Assembly: GCA_021018815.1 (NCBI GenBank)
Contig: JAITYX010000077.1
Coordinates: 2,332,501-2,396,500 of the forward strand
DNA: 64,000 nucleotides
Source of the DNA: Talinum fruticosum
Taxonomy: Eukaryota > Streptophyta > Magnoliopsida > Caryophyllales > Talinaceae
Direction of reading: 5' to 3'
A program made the translations under genes and the position numbers. This document shows, piece after piece, positions 12,711 to 24,513 of the stretch. The notes beneath the pieces were generated by a model. That model searched no databases. It was not told the DNA's origin and saw nothing but the letters and a program-made list of their open reading frames with translations. Within the stretch, counting starts at the first letter, position 1. Every line of letters starts with the position of its first letter.

Positions 12711-15700
12711 TTCTTCGTATTAAATTTTCCGGTTTTGCCCCTACCAACCATTATAACTTAGGTCATGGACCGTCTCATCAGCCTTAGGCATTTGAAAAAC
12801 AACAAAAAAATCCCTTAAAGTTCACTTGTTCGGGTAAGAACAGTATACACGTGTACCGTGTCCCGAAGTCATATATTGTAGAGGGCTTGAGCATTCCCAA
12901 CAACTACGTTTCTAATTTTGATTGATGCGAGTGTATATATGATGCCATGTAAACAAACAAAAGTGAAGATCTTGGTCTGTGGTAATGATAAGCATTACAT
13001 GGAATGCATGATGTAGCTTTTGAAATGGTATATGAACAAAACTCATTCCAGTCTTTCAAATTTTCAAATAGTTGTCCTACCGATATATTAAAAATATCGC
13101 CACCTAACATAGCAACATACCCAGCTTTTCATTGGGTTTCTAGTGCCTTTTAAAAATGTAAAGAAAAAGGGGGAATCCTCCGGCATACCCACCTACAATG
13201 TTGCAAACTAATGTAAGAGCTTATACTTGTATCCACCTAACAAATAAAGTTGGCGTTTTGAGTATATTAAGTTTGAGGTTTGATTCTTCCCTCTTCGTTT
13301 GTGTTATTTATGTGTTGTTAAAAGCAATCATGGTCAAAAGAGACTCGTATACAAATGTAATGACCAAAATTTAATAAAAAACAAAGACCCCATAGTTGAA
13401 ATATCCAGACACAAAACCGGAAGAATTCTTTCCATTTTCTTCGATCACGAGTGGGACAAAGACAATGTCGGTTGAGCTTCATATGTTCCAAGCTCGGCAA
13501 CTCGTCCTCTTCAAGCAGCAGTGGAAGAAATGCTACAAATTATTGTACATCCGAAACAAATCCAACCTGATTTTTTTGGCCCAATATAAAGGGGTGCATA
13601 ATCAGCCCGATTATTGTTAGTTTCGTGACACTTGTCTTCGCGAGTTAATTGAATGGACTAATATCAGCTCGAGTATAACCTGAATCTTAAACTCTTCGAC
13701 CAAATTGGAAATTAACCCGACCCGTACCACTTATTTTTCAGGATTACCACAAAGCTATTTGCTAGACATAGAGCGAGGAACAAATCTGCTCTAAAGCATG
13801 GTTACAAAGTATTAAAAGCTTACACAAAAAGAGCAATTGAAATTTCAAGGTTTTATGTAGCATATTGGAATTACTCTGAATCTTATGAGTCAAGGGAAAA
13901 TAACACAACACGCTCAAACTCAACAATATTTAACACCAACCTTACTCTTAGCATCTATAATCTTACAACATAGTCTTGTTCAATTTACTGCATTTTCAAT
14001 TTGTTTTTAAGTACTTAGTTATTTCTACTTGTCATGATCCTTGTGTGTCTGAATATGTCTCTTATGCTTTGTCTAGGTGAAGACCCATGAAGAAGGCTAC
14101 TTTCAAGTTCTGACAATCGCATTAGAACAGTTTATATGGCAGTTTATGAGTATGTTTTGGATGTTTTTGCTTCTTTTTTTTTTTTTGTGGTGGCGCCCGG
14201 AGGGGTGGGTTTGGTTTCAACATGACATTAAAGTGGTGATGATGACACCATAATCATAATTAGGCTTTGCTATGGTCGCTTCCAATTGCTTTCTTTCGAA
14301 CAGGTCTTACAAGTTTGATATCCTTATTGACGGTGATAATGATTAATATTCCCTCAGTTTCATAATATTTAGAAATAAAAGATATGTGTACGGTTATGGA
14401 TAATCAATTAATATAGCACCTCTTGCCGTTGATGATCGAAAGAAAGAAAATTAAGCAAATAATTATTGAAAAAGGAAGTATATAAAATTCTAAAAAATAA
14501 ACCATTGTAATTATAATACCAATGACTTCGAAGTTTATTTTTATACATAAAATATAATTTATATTATCATTTAGTAATGATGCAAAAGAATCCTGATATT
14601 TTACTTATATTTGACAATATTTCTTGATGTGAATAAAATTATATTTTTTTAGAGAGGAAAAAAATACTTAGTATTATAGATCTCCTATAATTGCTTACAA
14701 AAGAGATCTATATAGTAAAAATTAAATTTAAAATAATACAAACTTAAACAATATTATTATATTTTTAAAAAATTTTGTGTGAAAATATTAATCAAATTTT
14801 TTAAAAAAGATTTTACTTCACATCCTTGCAAAACAATGGGTATAAGCCTAGTTAGTATATATGAGTGAATGTTATAAATTAATAATATTTGCTATAAATG
14901 ACTGGAAACAAAAATAATTTGGACTAATTTTAGCTTGCCATCTCACTTAAATGCCATATAGGATGATGAACTAATTGTTTAAACCACATCTTTTGTACCG
15001 AAAATATATTTTATAAAGTTGTTTAACTATTAATACATCTTGTAGGCAAATAGGACATTAAACTGAAGAAATTTAAGAATCATATCTTTTGTACCAAAAT
15101 ATATTTTTTAAAAAGATACCTTATGGAAAATAGAAAAATATAATAGAGAGAAACTTGTACGAGTATAAATTACTTTAAAATAACCGTATTAAAAAATTTA
15201 AATATTCTACATTATGATGTGGAATAATGTCGAGTTATTCACGTTGATGTTGAATCTGATTAAGTTGGGTCCAATATTAGGTATTAACTTCACATTGGGT
15301 CTAATGAGGTCTAACTCTCTAAGTAAAAGTAAAACCAAAGTTGTGGGGAAATACCCGCTTTACCCTTCATTCATGTGTCTTATAAATATTAATCTACTCA
15401 TGTACAAAACCCAAGTCATATTCATTACTCAAACACCTTAAGAAAGGATATACTTTATTCTCTATAAAATCTATACTCATCTTGAATCAATTTGCTCCTA
15501 ATTTTCATAAAGATCTCATCTTTACTTAAGCGTTTTCAAAGGTTTGAACTTTCGAACCATGAAACCGAAGTTCCTCAAAGATCGAATCTTTATCCTTCAT
15601 TCCCTCTTATGACTTAAGCATCGGAGGGGTGTTCTCCAGGATCCAACTCCCTGGGTGTGCCTTTGTTCGGACTAGGTGCATATAAAGCGGGACATCCGAC

Positions 15701-16212
15701 CGTTTGAGCCTCTCAAAAACGTAAGTCCACTTCTTCAAATCATTAAACAAATTATCATCTAAGTTTTTACGAAACACGTTGTATTGATTCTCTTTGAATG
15801 GATAAGAAATTGAGTTTAAAATGTGTTGTATTTCTCTGAGCAATTAGCAAAGAAAAGGTTATTTAAATTGCTTGAAAAATTCTTAAATTTTTTTAAAGAA
15901 GTGGACAACCATTAAAGCAATAAGTATAAATTGCACAATTTTGCGTAGCAATGACTTAAAAATAAATAAATAGTGTTATTATCTACAATATAGAAAATTG
16001 TATCTTGTGAGATTGTTAATGTATAAAATTTAAAGCTATTATTATAAAATTATTAATTTAATATAATTATAGTTATTTAGTTGGAGGAAGATTTTTATTT
16101 ATGGTTGTCATTATACTTTAAAAACATCATAACTGTATCTTAACCATTTAATTATTTTTTAAAACAAATTAAAAATTATACTTTCAAAATAAAAAATACA
16201 TTTATAAACATG
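12711..16212. other. Intergenic DNA without a supported gene
   Basis: AT-rich sequence with only short, isolated open frames: 13396-13620 on the plus strand and 12904-13110, 13318-13500 and 15607-15843 on the minus strand. None shows a domain, an intron pattern or conservation that I can see. About 14180-14206 holds a poly(T) run followed by GC-rich bases. No promoter or RNA gene could be supported. Confidence 0.5.
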
Positions 16213-17404
16213 GATGCGACAGTCACCATAAGATACATTAATCTATACCGTACATGTGTATCACAATAATCATAGCCGTTTATTTTTTCTTCTAATTAAA
16301 TTAAAAATAAATTTTGAAAATTTAATTAAGTATTTTAAAAATTAAATTAAAATAATTAATTATTATTATGTTTGGCAAACCATTTAATTAACCACCCTTG
16401 AGGAAAAAAATAATCCAATAATCTCAAACCACGTTCCTATCAAACTAACTGTCATTTTTTCCGACAAAACTCCGGCGACAATAACGTTGGCGACCTCCAT
16501 TTTGTTGCGGCCATCACCGGAGCTCTTTCAAATTCGAACTCCCGACGTTCAACTTCAACCATGAGCGTTCTATTACAAGCAACAATATTCCCCAATTTCA
16601 ATGTACCTCGAGACCATGGTATTCCATAAGACCACGTCCCTCTCTGGAGCTAAGTCAAACAAATTTCTAGCTACTTCCATATAGCCACACAAAATAAAAC
16701 CGTTTATCATTGAGGTCCAAGCAACAATATTCCTCAGAGGCATTTCACCAAACACCTTATACGCTAGCCCACTTTTGCCACCACCAGAGTACATCTCAAT
16801 CAAAGTGTTGTCCACAAATGGGTTAGCTTTAAATCCACTCTTAAGGACAAAAGAATGCACTTGTTCACCTTCCCGCCATGCCGATAATTTCCCGCATGAT
16901 TTCAGAACCATAGGAAAGGTGTAATAGGTGGGCCTGACATTGAACTCCATCATCTTCCTAAATAGAGAAACCGCTTCCTTGTACAGGCTATTTCGGATAA
17001 TTTTCTTAAACATAGGAAAATTATTGTTTTCCTAAACAGAGAGAGAGAGAGGTGAAAGAGACATTAAACGTCAGGAGTTCGAATTTGAAAGAGCTTTGGT
17101 GATAGCCGCAGCAAAATAAAGGTCGTCGGTGTTATTATCGTCGAATTTTGTCGGAAAAATGGCGAGTTAGTTTGATAGGAACGTGGTTTGAGGTTATTGG
17201 ATTATTTTTCCGCAAGGGTGATTAATTAAATGGTTTGCCAAACATAATAATAATTAATTATTTTAATTTAATTTTTAAAATACTTAATTAAATTTTCAAA
17301 ATTTATTTTTAATTTAATTAGAACAAAAAATAAACGATTGTGATTCTTATGATATACATGTATGCGATGCATTAATACATATACTGGTCGTTATAAGTTT
17401 TTCC
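16213..17404. mobile_element. Pack-MULE-like element carrying a PPR gene fragment
   Basis: Long inverted arms, about 16213-16548 and 17067-17404, enclose a piece of coding sequence. Shared blocks between the arms include GTTTGGCAAACCATTTAATTA-type sequence, TTTGATAGGAACGTGGTTTGA and GGAGTTCGAATTTGAAAGAG, read on opposite strands. An 11-bp direct repeat, TTATAAACATG, flanks the element at 16202-16212 and 17405-17415. Long TIRs, a 9-11 bp target duplication and a host gene fragment together fit a Pack-MULE. The outermost 15-20 bases of the two arms match less well, so the exact ends are approximate. No transposase is present. Confidence 0.75.
16573..17013 (-). pseudogene. Captured PLS-type pentatricopeptide-repeat (PPR) fragment
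   Basis: An open frame of 146 codons reads as a plant PLS-class PPR protein, with motifs such as FRKMMEFNVRPTYYTFPMVLKSC broken over two repeats, EGEQVHSFVLKSGF, DNTLIEMYSGGGKSG, RNIVAWTSMINGF and ERDVVLWNTMVS. That is about four repeats, whereas functional PPR proteins usually have ten or more and an organellar targeting peptide, neither of which is present. The frame ends in Tyr-Cys-Cys-Leu just as it enters the left inverted arm, as expected for a captured internal piece. PPR proteins bind organellar RNA; this fragment is unlikely to do so. It could be transcribed from the element's own arm. Confidence 0.8.
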
Positions 17405-17415
17405 TTATAAACATG

Positions 17416-18462
17416 AAACAAAAGTTACTTATAAAGATTTGTTTGGTATCCAATAAATAAATAACCCAATTCATAAAATCCATTATTGAAACTAAACGAA
17501 TACATTTTCCTTTTTCTTAAAAATAAGCTTCCCACTCCCCTTCCTCTTCCCATTCCTGTTCAAACTATCCCCAGCCCCCATTTATTCCGGCCAAGCTCCC
17601 TCGTTTTTTTTTTCTCGGCCAAGCGCCCCTTCAATTTGGCGAGGAGGCTGGAATCTCGAAGTGTTGGGTTGAGGGTTGAACAGAGTGTAAGAGCCGAACA
17701 TGGCAATTTGGTGAGGAACCTCCATAGATTCCGATGAATTTAATTTTATCCGACGAGAGAAGAAATTGGAACCAAAAGACAGAGGAATTCCAACAGATGA
17801 TTGGTGGGCCACGAGGGATGAGGGGGTACGAGAGTTCCCTACTTTCCGACCATTTATGTCCATCAAGTCTCAACCGAACCGACCATTCAAGATGGATTAG
17901 GTGGCCACATTCTCGTTGGAAAACATTTCACCGGTAGAGTTTGGTTGGTACAACATTCAGAGAAAGCACATAAGGAAACAAATAGAGAGCCGCTAGAGAA
18001 CATGCTCTTGACGTCCAACTTCAATGGCCTCTGGAGAATGGCTGAAAAGTTGTGCTTTGGCTGTCAGTGATAATGGGGTGGGAACGAACAAGGGGGATTG
18101 GGTGAGCAGAGGCCAACAAGTCTAGCTTTTCTTTTTCTTTTTTAACAAAAATAAATCCCTTTTTCTTCTAATGGGCGATTAATTGATAACTACCAAACAC
18201 AACTCCATTGATCAATTCTAATCAAATTTTAAAAAATTATTATATTTTTCAAATGTATTTTTCAATTTAGTTGAACATTGAAAAAAATAAATGTTTCTGA
18301 TCAATTAGAAATAAATGTATGGTTCAAATTTAAATAAGTTACGGCGATGATCGATAATCGTTATAAGTTTATGCCTCATATAATAATTAAAATTAATTCA
18401 TCATTTTGCACCATCTCTTCATTTTGTGTCATCTTATCTGAAATATGCCGATCCACAACGTT

Positions 18463-18512
<50 letters not shown>

Positions 18513-18826
18513 AATGAGATGATGATGATGATAGAATTAAACAAGAAAGTTTGCTGCAAATGAGATTTTGTCAGAGGCTTCAGTGGGGAAATGGATCTTG
18601 ATTCAATGCAGGTCCAGCAAACAATGTTAGAAAAAATGCAATTGGGCTTGTTTTTCTGTCTAATTTATTAGGAAAATGTGTGATTAAAATAGTATTAGAA
18701 TACAAAATCATAGCGCCTAAAGCACACCCACAATGAGCATATGTTGAAAAATTTAAAGATATCCTCAAGTAAGGAATTTGAAGTTCTGAATCTGAACTCA
18801 CCAAACTCTAGTCACAAAGGGAACCC
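17416..18826. other. Intergenic DNA upstream of the tandem array
   Basis: The part 17520-18130 is less AT-rich and contains short open frames without recognisable domains. Its two flanks, near 17440 and 18208, both carry a TTTGGTA-type sequence in opposite orientation, so it may be another small transposon, but I cannot define ends. A (TA)n tract follows at 18467-18510. From about 18575 the sequence matches the conserved 5' block that precedes the later array units (TCAGTGGGGAAA, TTGATTCAA), so it is the promoter-side remnant of unit 1. Confidence 0.4.
18467..18510. repeat. (TA)n microsatellite
   Basis: Uninterrupted alternating T and A over about 44 bases. Confidence 0.95.
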
Positions 18827-20097
18827 ATGTCAATTGAGCTTCCTCTGGTCCGAGCTTTGGTGATACTTGCTCATCATGGCGGTAAAAGAAATCCAGCAAC
18901 ATTTACATTTCAGACGCAAAATACAAGATCTGCTCAGTTGAATCAGAAGATCTGCAGAAATATTTTTCCAAGGATAGTTGAGCTCAAGAATATCAAGGTT
19001 GGGCTTATTAGGTTGATAGGTTTACCTAAACAGTTTCAATTTGGATTTCAAGAATTTGTTGCGAAAACTGTAGCTACTGCAGGGTATTCTGGTTCTTACG
19101 AATCTTCTGAAAGTAATGGAGCTGAGAAGAAAGAGATGCTGAATTTGAGTATAGCCTTACCAGATGAGAGAAAGCAAGTTCAAGAATCAGAACTTGGACT
19201 TACAGGAGGATCAGAGATTGAAGACGGGTATGTAACATTTTCAAAGCTGTATTTCTAATCTTTCCCTATTGACCAAAATGATGATTTCATTTCCACCGTC
19301 AAAAAAAAAAAGCAATTGTCCTTTTTTTTGCTGGTAGGGGCGGGAGATGGATCATCTTTCCTATTGACCAAATGTGTTCAGAAACTTGATTGATTCGACC
19401 TGTATATTTCATGAATCATTCTGACTATCTGAAATCGAGATGATAATACAAATGACATTTTTGTCATGTCAATAAGAATCTAGTTGGACAGCACTTCTGT
19501 CGATGCAGCAGACAATGCAATTGTGCTGAGTTCCAACATGACATTTTCTTTCCAGAAGGTTTTTTTTTTTTTTTAAAAACTAGAAAAATTGTAACCAATT
19601 GACAGTGATGGCGAACGGTGGTGGAGGCAATGGAAAGGGCAACAACGGTGGGGATGAAGGTTCAGAAGGGAGTGATCGTCAGCTTCTGACACTAACAGGT
19701 TTGGAATGGTGGTGGTGGCGGCAATGGCAACTCACCCATTGAAGAATCCATGCTGGTCTTAGGTGGGGTGGCTGTGAGCCACTATGGCTAGCTGACTGTG
19801 GAAGTAGAGACTATCAAGGCCTTAGCGCCTGCGGTGCCTGCTGTGATGGAACTTTCTAGGCTACTTACATTGGATGAATTTGTTACTTTCGTGTTTATGT
19901 TGCCAGTTATTTTCCCTCTTATTCATACAATACAGACTGAAATAGACCACGGGCTGCACATGATTATGGGAGCTATCTTGGCTCTTGTCGGGGTGGTTTT
20001 ACTGGCAATTATGTGGTGGCTTTTGTTCTGTTGGAGGAACTCTGATCAGCAGGAAGATGGTAGCAACGACAGTGATCATGAGAATGGTGATTTGTAA
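18827..20097 (+). pseudogene. Array unit 1: Trp-cluster membrane protein, broken
   Basis: Exon 1 is 18827-19227 (starts MSIELPLVRALVILAHH; contains LNQKICRNIFPR) and ends in phase 2 at a GTATGT donor. Exon 2 starts at 19606 after TTGACAG and runs to a stop at 20097. Exon 1 is open, but exon 2 is damaged relative to the other units. One extra base near 19616 shifts the Gly-rich linker. A TGA at 19740-19742 follows the tryptophan cluster (WWWWRQW at 19707-19727). About 14 bases are missing near 19797. The C-terminal part is still open in its own frame: a hydrophobic segment, a second one (MGAILALVGVVLLAIMWW) and an acidic tail ending GDL. The family function is unknown to me. It is probably non-functional, or gives a truncated product. 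Confidence 0.65.
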
Positions 20098-20494
20098 TAT
20101 GACTTGTGATTTGTAATATGACTTGTGATTTGTGATTGTGATTTAGGTGTACAAGTATATGATGAGCAAGTTTTATTAGCAAAGCTCATAAGTATACTCA
20201 ACTCTGGTTTTATTAGCAACACCTCAAGATTGAATTATTTTTTCAAGGTAACAGAGGATTCTTTCTGACATGCACAGTTTGAGGCCAAAGATAATTTGTC
20301 TAAACAGGAACAACCAAATATTAGCTTAAGTTTTCGATTGAGTTGGTTTCATGATGAATTAGATCAAACCGAAGTAAACCAAACAAGTATCCTAGAGTCC
20401 TGCCATATAGCACTTGACGATAACCAATGTGTGCCATATCATTGAAATGGTATGAGACAAACTCAAGCAAGGGAAGATATGCTGGCCACTAGTC

Positions 20495-22168
20495 CTGTCA
20501 ACACCAACCTAAATCGAACACGTTGAATCGAACAATGCAAAACCCGACTGTTTGGAGTGTCTCAAATCCTAACACTATCGCTTGCTAGTAGTGGCACGAT
20601 CAAGCTGAAATCGTCATGACCATGCCAGTCGAACCGTGCCGAATTAATTGCAAAAGTGCAGCGAATATAGGCAGCAAACGGGGCCGATTTTTCTGGGATA
20701 TTCAAGGGCTAGTGGGCATATGTTTCGTCTGTCTTCATGGAGTTGTGGGGCAGCAAACATGGCTGATTTTTCTGCAGTGTTCTATGTGAGAGTTGGGCAG
20801 CGAATTTGGAGCAGTGGGCAGAGGTTTTAGTGGAGCAATTTGTGGATTAATTAATTACTGAGTGGGAGCCTCTTCAAGGGGTAGTGGGCAGTGTATTTTC
20901 AGCAACAAAGAAGAAGCAGTTAATTGGTGAGTGGGCAGAAAATTAGTCGGTTAATTCCCATCATCATCATATAAATAAGTTAAGAGGCTTTACGTGAATG
21001 TTGAAGCCAAAAAACGTGAGAGCTGAAATTGAGAGACAGGCTGAAAGTTAGTGAGAGATTCCCCCACTTTGTTAAGTGAGTTTGAGAGATATTTGTGAGA
21101 ATTAGAAATTCTCATTGTTATCAAATTATTATTCGATTGTGATTATTTGTACTTTCTCAAATTATAGTGAATTGTTTGTTGTCTCTGTAGTTTTTTCGAG
21201 TTGAGTTTTCCACGTAAATTCCTCGTGTCCATTGTTTTAGTACCTTCATTTATTTGTTCAAATATTTGATTATCATAAAACATCCTATTACATTTCCGCA
21301 TCAAGTCGCTCAAATTTCTAACACCGACCAAAATCAAAATTCCAAACAACTCAATCGATTTTGACCCGAAATCCGAACAAAACCTAATTGATCCGCTTCA
21401 AAACCGAATCTTAAATTACCTGAGACCGAACCAAACCGATCGAAATCTTACCTAATTCGGACCGGAACTTGAAATGACCTGAATATATTTCAACCAAATC
21501 GATTCAAACCAAACTTATTTAACCCGAACATGAATGAATCAAACCCAAATTTAAATTGGACTCGACACAATCAAAACCTAAATGATAATCCTTCCCACTC
21601 GGGCCCACAAAGAAAAGGGAGCTATTTTTTGTAAGTAGATCATCTGAGTTTTTTGTTTACTATATTTTGTAAGTAGATCATCGAGTTGTTTTTGTTTTAC
21701 AACTTTTTTTCGATAATTAGGTGGCAAAAAGCCAAAAAAATAAATATATAACCATAATAATAACTGTAGTTACTTAGAAAAATGACCAAACAAATGAAAA
21801 TACGAAATGACAACAAAACAATTCTTCAAATTTAATTGGCTGCCTTTAGCAAACTTTATGCCCCAAAAGTAGAGAGTTTGGATTAGGATTCCTCCATGTT
21901 CCATCTTCATCGGCAATGGTTTTCATTGTGCTCGTCATTCAAATATCTCCCACGTACATAAATTCCATCTACATCTTGAGTACCAATCTTTAGTCTAGCC
22001 TTTCCCCTTTTCTCGCTCACCTCCATATTTGGCACCATCACAATACAAACTCTGTTGTATCTTTCTCCAATCCAAACTTAATTCGAGCTCGATTTGAAGT
22101 TTATTGACCCAAAATTACCCGATCCAAGCCATACCCGCCCGAACGACTCCATTTCCTGGACTAGTTAA
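20495..22168. mobile_element. Insertion of about 1.67 kb, candidate retrotransposon remnant
   Basis: In the duplicated spacer at 26336-26365 the sequence GCTGGCCAC runs directly into the block TCCATTTTTAGGCTTTCTC, but here the two parts are separated by about 1.67 kb. The insert starts near ACTAGTCC and ends near GGACTAGT, a short inverted terminus. Its middle, about 20640-21300, has a stretch ending in AGTTTTCCACGTAAAT, which is reminiscent of the 3' part of Copia-type LTRs. The rest is made of degenerate ACCCGAACC-like repeats. The class is uncertain, but the insertion itself follows directly from the comparison. Confidence 0.5.
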
Positions 22169-22354
22169 CACATCTATTTTTAGGCTTTCTCAAAATGACC
22201 CCATCAAGTTAATAACATATTGATGTAGAGAAAAGTTTAATGAGAAAATTTTCCACAATACACACCTCGACAATTAAAAAATAAGGGAAGTTGATAATAA
22301 GTGAGAGACTATCAATGACTTCAGTGGGGAAAAGTATCTTGATTCAACGCGCGT

Positions 22355-22363
22355 TCTATAAAA
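22355..22363 (+). promoter_or_regulatory. TATA-like element upstream of array unit 2
   Basis: TCTATAAAA lies about 155 bases before the ATG of unit 2, in a block conserved at 26533 (unit 4), 29367 (unit 5) and the relic at about 25711. Conservation across units supports a core promoter, but the start site is not known. Confidence 0.4.
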
Positions 22364-22514
22364 AAATGTCAGAAAACATGTGAGTAGACTAACATTATAA
22401 TACAAAACGCATACTGCCTGAAAGCACACCCACTATGAGCATATGCTCCAAAAAAGTATCAGGAACCTGGAATACTGAACTCCACAAAACTACTGTCACA
22501 GAATTAAAGGACTA

Positions 22515-24020
22515 ATGTCAATTGAACTTCCTCTTACCCGAGCTGTGGCGATACTTCCTCATTACCACAGTCGGAGAAATCCACAAAATGCACAGATTAC
22601 ATTTCAGATACAAAATGCAGGATCTGCTGAGTTGAATCAGAAGATCTGCAGAAATATTTTTTCAACGAAGTTTGGGGTGAAGAATGTCTGGAGGTGGGTT
22701 ACGGGGTCATTTAACTCGCACAAACAGTTTCGATTTGGATTTCAAGAATCTGTTGCGAAAGCCGTGGCTACTGCAGGCTTTTCTGTTTCTGATGAATCTT
22801 CTGAAAGTGATGGAGCAGAGAAAAAGAGATGCTGAACTTGAGTATGAACTTTTCAGATGAGAGCAAGGACATTCCAGAATCAGAGCTTGGACCTAATGGA
22901 GGACCAGATATTCCAGATGGGTATGTAAAATTTTCGAAATATATGTTTCTCCATGTTTCCGTTTTGGCTAAGATGTTGACCACCCCCTCCCCTCCTTTTA
23001 AGAGGCAATTTGAGCCACTTGTTTGAAGTATAGAATCTATGTTATTCAACTCACTCATATCGGATTATGCAATTCAATCAACTCCAAACCAGGACCTAAA
23101 GAGAACTCGTTTTTAAGTCAAACTTAACTTGACCTGACTAGAATTGATCCAAAAATAGCCTGATGAACATTGATGTATTCTCTTGATGAGCATATAGAAT
23201 AGAGCATATAGGACAAGTTGACATTATGAAAAAACATGATGGGTAACACAATTGGTTTGACTAAAATATTTCATCTATCTTTTGACTCAACATAGAATTG
23301 AACTGCCCTAATCTGAACCCAAATTACATTTTTACATATCTACTAGACAACGATCTGCAGACAGTTAGTTAATGCAGCTGTGTGCAATGGTCCTGAATCT
23401 CAGATTGACTATTTCACTTCCCTTTTTGAAAACCTAATAGTAGGACTATTTAGCAGAGTTTCTTACCAGAAAGTTTCCAACCAATTGGCAGAGGTGGCCA
23501 AGGAGGCACTGGGCACGGAGGCGATGGAAAAGACAACAACAATGGAAGTGGTGGAGGTTCAGAAGGCAATGACGGCCTCCTAAGAGGCTCAGAATGGTGG
23601 TGGTGGTGGAAATGGCAATGTGCTCATAAAATTAGATGTAGCCAAATTGATAAGAGGGATGAGTGTACCCACCACTCATTATGTCTAGTTGAATCAATAT
23701 CTGAAATGGTAGCAGTTGAGACCATCAAGTCCTTACAGTTGGCAGTGCCTCCTGTGACCGAGCTTTTAAGTCAGCTTGCGTTGGGTTTGAATGAGATAAT
23801 CTCTTTTGTGGTGGGAGTGCAATTACTTTTCTTATTCTTTCTCTTTGATTTTCCACATGGAATGTCTCAAGTATGGTATACAAGTATGGGAGCGATCTTA
23901 GCACTTTTCGCGGTGGTTCCACTGGTAGCTATTTCAGGGTTTTTGCTCTGGAGGGGGAACTGTGATCAACAAGATGACAATATTGGCAATGACATTGAAG
24001 ATGATAGCGGCAGCATCTAA
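22515..24020 (+). pseudogene. Array unit 2: Trp-cluster membrane protein, one frameshift in exon 1
   Basis: Exon 1 is 22515-22920 (MSIELPLTRAVAILPHY) and exon 2 is 23492-24020. The intron has GTATGT and TTGGCAG borders in phase 2. Exon 1 is missing one A in the run at 22821-22825 compared with unit 1, so the frame shifts for the last 30 or so codons before the splice site. Exon 2 is fully open and reads Gly-Gly-Gly-Gln, then a Gly/Asn/Asp linker, EWWWWWKWQC at about 23592-23621, a Cys/His-rich stretch, two hydrophobic segments (about FVVGVQLLFLFFLFDF and MGAILALFAVVPLVAI) and an acidic C-terminus. If the lost A is a sequencing error this is an intact gene of about 310 residues. Otherwise it is a recent pseudogene. 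Function not recognised. Confidence 0.65.
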
Positions 24021-24513
24021 CCGTGATTTGAGGGTATATTTATGCTCAATTGTGTTGCCCCTCCCTCCCTCTCTTCACAGTATTATAAGAAGCATAGCTC
24101 AAAACATAATAGAATTGGGGGTGTTTTAGTTGGTGCTGTTAGAGCATAGCATTTTTTATTGATAATATTTTGGTGAACATACTTTAATCGATGCCAGTGG
24201 AATGTATTTGTCCTACTTCACTAGCAGGTTTAGCAACTACATCTGGGTAAACATAAATATACTTGATCACTTGACCCGAACAACTTGAAACTAGATGCAG
24301 TGTAATTTGGATGCCAATCTGAAGCGTCCCAATTGGAATCGATTGACCTAATTTCACCTGATCAGTACTGATTGCATTCTTGACTCAAGCTAATTCAACT
24401 CAAGCTAATTCAACAAATTAAGCTCACAACTCTAAATTCCCATGATTCAGGTGAGTTTGACATTTTTTCTTCAAAAGCAAAGTTTTTAACTTGACTTTCT
24501 GACCAATTGGCAG

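Larger units (their letters stand above)
20098..22514. other. Spacer between array units 1 and 2
   Basis: The stretch 20150-20490 is a copy of the 3' flank also seen at 25945-26345. It is interrupted by a 1.67 kb insertion at about 20495-22168 and then continues as the conserved 5' flank of the next unit (from TTTTTAGGCTTTCTCAAA at about 22178). No intact gene is present. Small open frames here (20648-20830, 21143-21349) lie inside the insertion and are not supported. Confidence 0.55.

Noticed and set aside
13396..13620. 74-codon plus-strand frame
   Set aside because: No recognisable domain, and isolated in AT-rich sequence.
15607..15843. 78-codon minus-strand frame
   Set aside because: Reasonable composition but no domain, no splice context and no repeat of it elsewhere. 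Not enough to call a gene.
17486..17937. Overlapping frames in the 17.5-18.0 kb GC-richer block
   Set aside because: No domain, several frames are open in parallel, and it is probably part of a small transposon.
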